Positions 56,390-64,000 of a stretch of 64,000 nucleotides of DNA are shown here, piece by piece. The stretch is from Symbiodinium sp. CCMP2592 (lineage: Eukaryota > Sar > Dinophyceae > Suessiales > Symbiodiniaceae). The first letter of the stretch is position 1; every line of letters begins with the position of its first letter. Below the pieces are notes generated by a model that saw only the letters and a list, made by a program, of their open reading frames with translations, made no database searches and was not told the DNA's origin. Where the stretch lies: assembly GCA_905221615.1 (NCBI GenBank), contig CAJNDT010005833.1, forward strand, positions 473,906 through 537,905, given 5' to 3'. The position numbers and the translations under genes were made by a program.

Positions 56390-56990
56390 TACGGGCCTCG
56401 CGGACACCAAACGACTTTGCCTGTACAAGTGCATTCGGCTTCTGGTCTGTCGCCCACGGGGTCGGCGGCTTGAGCCGGAGGCTCTTAAATCGGGCAGCGC
56501 TTCGCTGCCCTGTATGGACTGAGCTATGGCTCAGACGAATGAGCTTCGTCTGCGAAGCAGAAGCCACGACCGACAGTGCCGCCGACCCGCCCCGGACCCC
56601 GCATCATCGGACCCTCGTTTCTCCCTCGGGCCGCGCGGGGCCTGGCCCGAAGGCGTCTCGGAACGCGCACGCGTTTTGCAGCCATTCCCCGCGGTGTGGC
56701 GGGTTTCGGGGCCGCCGTGGACGACGCCAGGAGGCGAGCCGGCGAGCATCATGAGCCCTCGGGCGCCCGCAACCGGCGCCGGCGGCGCGACGTGGGCGCG
56801 AAGTCATAACTCCCAAGTTTTTGAGTGGGTTGCGGAAGCCGCCAAAGGGCGCGCATCATGAGCATCAGCGGGGTCCGGCGGACGGGGGGTGCGGGCTACA
56901 TGCAGGGCCGACGGGGGCTGAGAGCCTACGATCACCCACAAGTTGCGCACTTCGGGCCTACGTTGCACTTATCTATATACCGCGGGTTTC
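56390..56990. other. GC-rich island with clustered hairpins
   Basis: This segment is much richer in GC than its surroundings and free of heptamers. It contains consecutive short inverted repeats (GGGCAGCG-CTTC-GCTGCCC near 56,493, TGAGC-TATG-GCTCA near 56,519, GACGAA-TGAGC-TTCGTC next). Several frames are open on both strands (e.g. plus RARVLQPFPAVWRVSG; plus later QVFEWVAEAAKGRA). No gene or RNA family recognised. Confidence 0.4.
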
Positions 56991-57222
56991 TGACAACAGC
57001 TCGCGCTGCCCGCACCTGGGCGCAGCCCCTAAATTATAATTTATAATTGTACCAAAACCCTAAACCCTAAATCCTAAACCAAAGGTAAGATACAGGTGAG
57101 AGTCAGGAACCCCCGAAGACCACCAGAGCAGTCGAAACTCCAAACTGCTACACAACACTAGCCCGAAAGTCTCGTAACCCCTCGAACTCTTAAGAGATCC
57201 TTAACGGGTATGATATAAATAA

Positions 57223-57256
<34 letters not shown>

Positions 57257-57257
57257 G

Positions 57258-57292
<35 letters not shown>

Positions 57293-57578
57293 ATATGTAT
57301 ATATAAGTACACATATTGCTATTAACCGTGGCCAACAGCAGCCACCAGTTCTAGAGCTGGTAAAAACTCTGTGCACCCCTATTCTGAGCCAACAAGCCTT
57401 AGACCGCAAGCCCACATCCCTAAACCCCTAAACCCTCAACCCCAAACCCTAAAACCCTAAAGACTAAACCCCAAGCCCTCCTGACACTCAAACCGCTCGG
57501 GCAAAGCGGCGATTGCGAATGTCGCGTCTAGGCGTCGGATACCGGCCTCTTCTTCGCTCATGTTTCTCAAAGAAGGTC

Positions 57579-57690
57579 TAGGATGCCCAGTAACCTAGGA
57601 CTAAAAAGGGCTCCCTTTTTGGTATTGGGTAGCTTGAAAGGGAACCTAGGACTACAAAAAGGGAATAAAGGTACTACTGGGCATCCTAGG
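57579..57690. mobile_element. Inverted-repeat element family F, copy F1
   Basis: Ends CTAGGATGCCCAGTAACC and ACTGGGCATCCTAGG. An internal direct repeat, AACCTAGGACTA, is present. Confidence 0.85.
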
Positions 57691-58709
57691 TGTAAGCTTA
57701 AGGGCCTGGGGTTCAAAGGCTTAGGGTTTAGGGAAAGTTCTTCTAGGCGTTCACCAAGATGCTTGGGGATAAAGTGCTCTTATACGTGTTCTTATCGGAA
57801 CTCTAAAGATCTTTAAAGGTCTTCATGCGGCTATCTCTAGGGTTGTTGTGGGGCTGCTTATGAGAGTTGCAGTACTAGACAGCACACGTAATGCTTCGAA
57901 CAGCAAGGGTCAACTGGGCAGGGGCCATGTGCACAGCTTGTGTTATCAGGGTTTGGGATCGGGGGTTTGCGCTATGTGCTCAGAATGCATGGTTTTGGCT
58001 TGTCTGCTTGAGGTTTGAAGGTTTCGGTCTTGTAGATGCGATTTTACCCTACTGCCCTGAGAAGCTGCACTGTTAGAGACCGAAACCCCTGCGAGGCGCC
58101 CAAGAAAGTGCTTTAGCAATTGGAACAAGGTTTGGGGGTCTATCATAGCATTGCTACTTAATTAGGAATCAATCCTAAGAAGTAGTCATTTCTCAGGCTT
58201 CTATGTGAACATCGGAGTCTAAATCCCACGAGGAGTGACCGTCGGTGGAGAGCTGAGCGGCTGGTTGCGTCTGGGTTGTTTCAGCTGTTAGAAGGCCCCC
58301 GTAGGCTTTGTTGTGGCTTTCGAGGTGTTAATTAATTGGGTATCTATAAACGGTTTTTTAGGGGGTCCACAGAGTTCTAAAGTAACGTATAGCATCTTGG
58401 CATTTTGGGTGGTTTAGGTGTTTTGGGTTTGGGGGAGAGGCGGGTGGATTGGGCGGTCTGCATGCACATGTCCCTTAGTATTTTGGGATGAAAGAGGAGC
58501 TTCTGTACATGTCCACCGCGCAGAACGGCTTGTATATGAGCCAAACTGGTCTGTGACGTTAACCTTCGTCAAGCATTAGCCTAAACCCCTAAACCCTAAA
58601 CCCCTGAACCCTAAGCCCGGGGGCCGAATCCGAGCGGAACTGAAACTTTCACTGGCCTTAACGCGAGCGGCTGACCGACCAGTAACACCCTCTTCAAAGT
58701 ATCCCTAAG

Positions 58710-58803
58710 GTCCGTGTACCCAAATAGTATATACTTTGGCCACAAGGTATTCCTTTTTAGGTACGTACTTTAAGGCCAGAGTATCTAGTATTTGGGTACA
58801 AGG
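58710..58803. mobile_element. Inverted-repeat element, K-like
   Basis: Arms GTACCCAAATAGTATATAC and GTATCTAGTATTTGGGTAC; centre AAGGTATTCCTTTTTAGGTAC. Confidence 0.7.
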
Positions 58804-59001
58804 ACCCTTGGAGTATCATAACGAACTGCGATCGCCGAACACACGATGCCGTAAAGCCTTCTGCCGCAAACCCTGAACCATGGCCCTCCCTGGACCCATA
58901 GTTTTCGCATACTTGTTCGATGTTCAATGCTCCCTTTGTTAGAAGGTTAGGGGGTCTTTTAAACAAGCAACAGTTCAGAACACGAGACTCCCGAAAAAAA
59001 A

Positions 59002-59102
59002 TGGAGTTTCCGAAGATAGGGGACCCTAACATAGCACCCCAAATAGTAGGATCCTTATTATAAGGACCCCAAGATAGGGTGACCCTCATTCCCAAACGTC
59101 TC
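59002..59102. mobile_element. Inverted-repeat element family C, copy C6 (decayed right end)
   Basis: Left end TGGAGTTTCCGAAGATAGG and interior GGATCCTTATTATAAGGAC match family C. The right end is mutated (CATTCCCAAACGTCTCA). Confidence 0.7.
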
Positions 59103-61359
59103 AGAATGCGCCTGGCCCTTGCCCGACAGCAGCCCACGGACGACGGAAGCAGCGTCCGTGTCGAAGCTCGTCTGCTTGAGGCGCCTTGAAGGAAGGTTTA
59201 GGGTTTAGGGTCTAGGGTTTAGGGTGGAGCCGTAGCGGTTTTGGGGGGTCAGGTTGCCACCGAAGCCTCTGGAACCAGTTTAGGGCGTAGAGTTGAACGA
59301 TTTGAAGGCTTTTATAATCATAATCCTCTATGTTGAACGACTTGAGGTCATCTGGTTGGGGTTTAGGGGTGCAAGGTTTCAATCTCTGCCACCCGCCCCA
59401 CCCGATCCTGTGCAAAGGTGCCAGGCCCGACCAGTGTTTGGGGAAACGATGCAGTTCGACGGTTCGACGGTCACCCAATACCTAAACCCCCTAAACCCAA
59501 AACTCAAAACCCTCCCAAAACCCAAAGAACTCCACACCCTAAACCCGTATATAAACCTTAAACCGCACCTGTACCCTGAAGAACCGACCTCTTTAAGGAC
59601 TTATATCAGGGGAAATCATAATCAGGAGCCCTAAAAAAGGTAGGTCCTTTAGGGTCCAGGCACACTCTATGTAAACCCTAAACCGCTACACCCCCAAAGG
59701 TCGCCTGGGCTACTTTTCTGGACCCGAGAGAATGTGGGTGTAGAGGTCAGGGTTTAGGGTTTAGGGGTTTAGGGTTTAGTGGTTTAGGGTTTAGGGTTTA
59801 GGGTTTAGGGTGCAGCAGCTGTCAAGACAAGAACTGTAGATAACAGTTGACACGGCAAAGCCCAGCGCTTGATCCGTCTGATAGGTAGGTTTAGGATATC
59901 CTCGCGACATGTCGCTGCACTCTCGGTGCAAGGTGCTGACTGAACGCCTCCTGGGAAGCGCAAGGATGTATCAACACCCAGTTCCAGACTTGTCCATTCA
60001 AGATGAGGATCTCGCGACATCTGCACGCCTTCAACCCTGAACCCAAAGACCTGAATCCCGCACATAAGTCTTCAAACCACGAGCCCTGAATTCTATACGA
60101 CGTCAACTTGAGCCTTTATGCCCTGAGCTCTAAGGCCTCAAGAGAGAGCATTTCGGGATCAGGTTCGGGGTCTTTCATTGCTTAGGGGTTTGGGATTCCA
60201 GTTCTCCATCTGTTGCGTCAGGAACTGAAATAAAACTCAATCAATCACTGAACTTGCAAAACAACCGCGTATCCTGCAACGCTCTTGTCCAAGCAGCCTG
60301 TCGACTCCGTCAACCCAATCTTGCGGCCTAGTGGCCCCATAGTTAAACTTGGGTTCTCAAGTCTATTCTCCGATCAACGGGATACTACTGCTCCTGTTCC
60401 TGGCTGGGCTGTTAGGCTCACTAAGAGCGCGTCCCGAAAATGCAATCTCAACAAAAAGGTGACACAGGGTTGCACTCGACAGAAAAGGGATACTACTACC
60501 GATTATTCCATCTGCGAAATCGGACACTCTAAACCCCAAAGCGTTCCCCTAAAACTCTACACTGGTTTCCCTAAACCCTAAACCCTAAACCCTAACTCTG
60601 CATAAAGCTCCAGGGGCCGAATACCTAATCAGCAGAGAGCTTCCGAAGTAGCAGCCCACAATTACCCTAGCAGTACCTGCTAGCAAGAACCTGATTTACA
60701 ACTCCTTATAGAACGATTCTTACGACCCTGAAACGAATCCCTATACAGCAACCTTGTCAAGCTCGAGATTTCATCACGGACCCTAAGCCCTAAAACCCCC
60801 TAAACCGTAAACCCTAAACCCTCAAACCTAAAGCCTAATTCCTAAACCCTGAACCGTTCACGGCTGGGCACCTCTCCCCTTCAGACTTGCTGAAGCACTT
60901 GGCCCCTTTCTCCGTGTCTTCGAAGCAGCATCCTCCCATTTTAACAGTGGGGGGGCCTTATGATTAGAATGCGGTTCCTTTCTGGCTCCCTTGAATGGCT
61001 CTATAAGGGCGGCTCCAAGGGTTACTATGAGGGTTTAATGGATAACGAAGGGCCTTAATACTTGAAACTGACTTCCTCTTATAGGGCGCTGGCTTCTTTT
61101 CCTCAGGGCCTCGATTGCACCAAGGGCCTACACAAACCCTGGATCCTCAGGCTCTGAACCCTGTATGACAGCCTCGTAAACGCTGAAGCCTATATCCTCA
61201 TTCCTGTCTCGACGGGGACCGCTCAAGAGGTTTGATGCGGCTTGCCTAGGTTCCCCTTAATAAATAAACGCACCTCAAGTCTCAAAGAGCGGTCATGTAA
61301 TCATGAGGGCACCCTTTGTTCCTCCTACTCGGTCTCAATAAGTGCTCTGCTTTGAGACA

Positions 61360-61480
61360 CTAGGATGCCCAGTAATCCAGTAACCTAGGAATAAAAAGGG
61401 ATCACTTTTTTTGGTATTGGGTATAATAAGGAACCTAGGAATACAAGAAGGGAATAAGGGTATCACTGGGCATCCTAGGA
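61360..61480. mobile_element. Inverted-repeat element family F, copy F2
   Basis: About 120 bp, closely similar to F1 throughout, with the same ends CTAGGATGCCCAGTAA and CACTGGGCATCCTAG. Confidence 0.85.
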
Positions 61481-61694
61481 CAAGCTCCCCAGACCCCAAT
61501 CAAGCGCACAAACTGAGCCCCAAACTTGAAATCCAAATCAACCCCTCAGCGCCAGAGAGACTCGCCGAACCCTAAATTGTGCCCTGAACCTCTTGTGGAA
61601 CCCTAAAGTGCACAAAAAACTCGTTTTAGACATGTTTTAGTGGCTATCTTGTACTATGAACAAGTAACACATTCATACGTATACATACATACAT

Positions 61695-61729
<35 letters not shown>

Positions 61730-61756
61730 ATACATATCTCTTTGTTCATATTAGTC

Positions 61757-62238
61757 ATGGACGAACAAGACATTCTGCACGTAACTGTTCAAACTCGGAC
61801 TCCTGCATTAAGACCCTTACAAGAGGCAGCCTTTTCGCAAACATTTTCGGCTGCTGATCCCTTGCCAGCCACAGGGCTCTCGGAGAGCCTTCCAAAAGCA
61901 GGACTTGATTTAGGGATGGTTTGGGGGCTTAGCATGGAGCTTGGGATTTTTGCTTTCGGATTGTTTGGGGGGACGTCAAACCTAGTTATTTATCATTCCA
62001 GACCCATAACAAAGTCTTCAAGTCTTCCGGCGGGAGCCGACCGTTAACCTTCCGGTTTTCACATGGGGGATTGTACTACCGCAGAATGTTGATGGTTGCT
62101 TACCCGACTACTATGGCGTCACTGTCGGACGGGGTTTCACAAGGCCTTTAGAAGGGTCAAAACAAGCCTACGTCGAGCCGACCTCAGACAGCGACTCGCC
62201 AGGCCCTGTATACCCAACAATGCGGTTTGGAGTTTAGG
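61757..62238 (+). CDS. Probable small gene, two overlapping open frames
   Basis: From ATG at 61757 the plus strand reads MDEQDILHVTVQTRTPALRP ... GLSESLPKAGLDLGMVWG, open to 62,047. A second plus frame, with no ATG, is open from about 62,012 to the stop at 62,238: FRREPTVNLPVFTWGIVLPQ ... YYGVTVGRGFTRPLEGS. The second reading has the better codon texture. A splice or a frameshift between them is likely. A TA/ACAT microsatellite lies just upstream (61,676-61,730). No family recognised. Confidence 0.4.
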
Positions 62239-62299
62239 CACGACCGCGCGTTTGAGTCGAAAAGGTGCGAAAAAGAATATATCCATGGATTCCTAGGGT

Positions 62300-64000
62300 T
62301 GAGGGTTTATAGGGCTGATAGGGCTCATAGGGTTTAGGGTTCTTGTGAACCACCGCACTTGTTCGACAAATCCTGGACCCAACTCCTGACAGAACTCCCA
62401 GCACAAGCCCCGAACTCTGCAAAAACATTCGGGCGACACTAGTTTGCTATATAAAAACCTGCGTTGGTGGTATTGCAGGGTTTAGGCTTAGGGTCTAAGT
62501 AGAGGTTACACTTTGGCTTCCTCCCTATGCTTCGTCCAGTTCCGATGACAGCACATCAACTGTCGATCGTCCAGGACTCTTATTCGGCTTAGGGTTTAGG
62601 ATTTAGGGTTTAGGGTTTAGGGTTTATTATTCCAAGGCCTCCGGGATGTTTTCGCAAACATCATCCATGACTGGGCCTTGGGGTTGACAGTTTGGGGTTA
62701 CATATTCGTCTACACTAGAACAAGGTTTGAATACTTCATGTTTATGCATACTGCATGCATACGTACATACATGACATACATATACTGTACTGTATGTGTG
62801 TACATATACCTGTGTGCGTGTGCAGCTGTAGGTATGTATGTATGCATGTATGTACGTACATTCTGGATAATGGCATACAGTATTACAATGTGACAGGCTG
62901 ATACTATACCATAGTCTATTATGATATACTTTTCACAAAATACAGTATGTTACAGGATATTGCACGACATGGCATTCTACAAGATGGCATTGCATTCTAC
63001 AAGGTTACAACAGTTACATTCTATCGCACTGCATGATGTCAGATTCTATCACTTGATGACATGATATCACAGTATACTACATCAGATTATATTGTGTTGC
63101 AATACAATTGTGTGTCTGGTGATTTTGCTGGCACGCCGGTACTTGCCAACCTCACTATGCACATCCCTATACTACGGGTTCGGCTCGGGCCTGAAGCCCT
63201 AACTAGTGGGCACTGCTTAGGAAGGAAGAACAGGGACTCCCAGGAGTTAGGGTTTTAGGGGGTTTGGGGGTGTGGGGTTTAGGGTTCAGGGTTTTGGGGG
63301 GACTTAGGGCTTACATAGACACGGGCTTGAGGCTCTAGGGTTTAGGGTTCTTAAAGATGGGGAGCCCGAGAGTCATTCGGTGCTGAGCTGGGCCCCCAGG
63401 CCCTAAACCCGAAGTCCTACTGTAAACTCTGTACATCCCAAACACTAAACCCTAAACCTTAAACGCTGAGAATTGATATCAGCAGTCACATCACCCGAAA
63501 TTCTGTAGACGCAATCCCGAAGGATAGATGCTAAATCCTGACCTGCTGAACCCTCTCCCAAACACACGGCAGCCAGAAGTTTCAATATCTTGCAATTCGG
63601 GAATCCCTCGTCATCCTGAATTGGAGACCCTTGGCCCTAGGCGACATGGGGGTCTCTGAGAGACCGTAAACCCCGAAATCCATTCTGCGCAGACAAAACC
63701 TGCCTTCTGGAAACCCTAAACCCTAAACCCCTAAAACCTAAACTCTAAACCCCTAAACCCTTAAACCCCTACACCCTAAACCCCTCAACTGCTGCAACAA
63801 GAAAACCACTCCCTGAGCCCAACGCATGACACGGGTGGCCCCTTGTCTCGAGCGTGGCAGTGAACTACATGCTCGCCTGAAAAGAAGCGATGATGGGGTT
63901 TAAAGCTTGGGGTTTTGGGTTTAGGGTTTGGGCGCTTGGGTTTTGGGAGGATCATGGGACTTCGTAAGGTGATAGAAGCTTCATCAGGTTTTGTCAATAG
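62300..64000. other. Repeat-rich stretch, no gene seen
   Basis: TTTAGGG and CCCTAAA tracts, an ACAT-type microsatellite (62,750-62,870), TACA/TTCTACAAG-like degenerate repeats (62,930-63,080), and one end of a family E element at 63,945-63,985. Confidence 0.6.

Larger units (their letters stand above)
57000..61640. other. Repeat-rich stretch, no firm gene
   Basis: Elements F1, K-like, C6, the L relative and F2, a TA microsatellite at 57,215-57,305, and perfect TTTAGGG runs at 59,750-59,808. No exon could be supported. Confidence 0.5.

Noticed and set aside
57158-57415. Minus-strand ORF rich in Ile/Tyr
   Set aside because: Encoded by a TA microsatellite.

Overview
The window looks like nuclear DNA of a dinoflagellate-type alveolate; this is an inference from sequence features, not a database match. 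The reasons are: very low gene density; tiny exons (about 20-100 bp) in long introns; splice donors that are often GC (occasionally GT or possibly GA), with acceptors usually AG followed by G; plant/alveolate-type telomere-like heptamers (TTTAGGG / CCCTAAA and degenerate forms) scattered through almost every non-coding stretch; many ~100 bp inverted-terminal-repeat elements that resemble introners; and a HET-like/LRR/membrane protein architecture that, from memory, I associate with dinoflagellates. No tRNA, rRNA, CRISPR array or prokaryotic operon structure was seen.

Layout. The best-supported content is on the minus strand. Exons of an ABCA-family ABC transporter lie in the correct order: a tentative N-terminal loop module (49.1-42.4 kb), a membrane-domain module (25.26-22.59 kb), and a near-complete first nucleotide-binding domain (9.36-0.18 kb) with Walker A, Q-loop, signature, Walker B, D-loop and a divergent H-loop exon. 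The gene runs off the left edge, so any second half lies outside. Between these modules are a four-exon minus-strand gene (34.5-30.1 kb) for a HET-like, leucine-rich-repeat, multi-membrane-span protein, and the 3' exons of an unidentified minus-strand gene (29.0-27.2 kb). A U6 snRNA gene (minus, about 9.7-9.8 kb) lies upstream of the NBD exons. Plus-strand exons of an unidentified, probably membrane, protein occupy 9.9-11.6 kb. Further coding-like islands occur at 12-21 kb and in the right half, many with both strands open, so their strand and frame are uncertain.

Non-coding content. At least a dozen families of ~75-150 bp inverted-repeat elements are present, several with 4-bp target-site duplications. 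One element (10,215-10,312) fits a 104-bp GT-AG intron whose removal restores an uninterrupted reading frame. In most introns of the ABCA gene the telomere-like heptamers are split into a G-rich half next to one splice site and a C-rich half next to the other, so the intron ends are potentially complementary. A 1.4-kb mirrored satellite (C-rich then G-rich heptamers) lies at 52.86-54.25 kb. Tetranucleotide (ACAT) and TA microsatellites fill 30.4-31.7 kb, inside an intron of the HET-like/LRR gene.

How the parts work together: the recognisable genes are a lipid-type ABC transporter, a putative immune-type or sensor membrane protein, and a spliceosomal RNA. No pathway links them. The unusual feature is the intron landscape itself: telomere-like inverted halves plus introner-like elements in a genome with relaxed splice donors.
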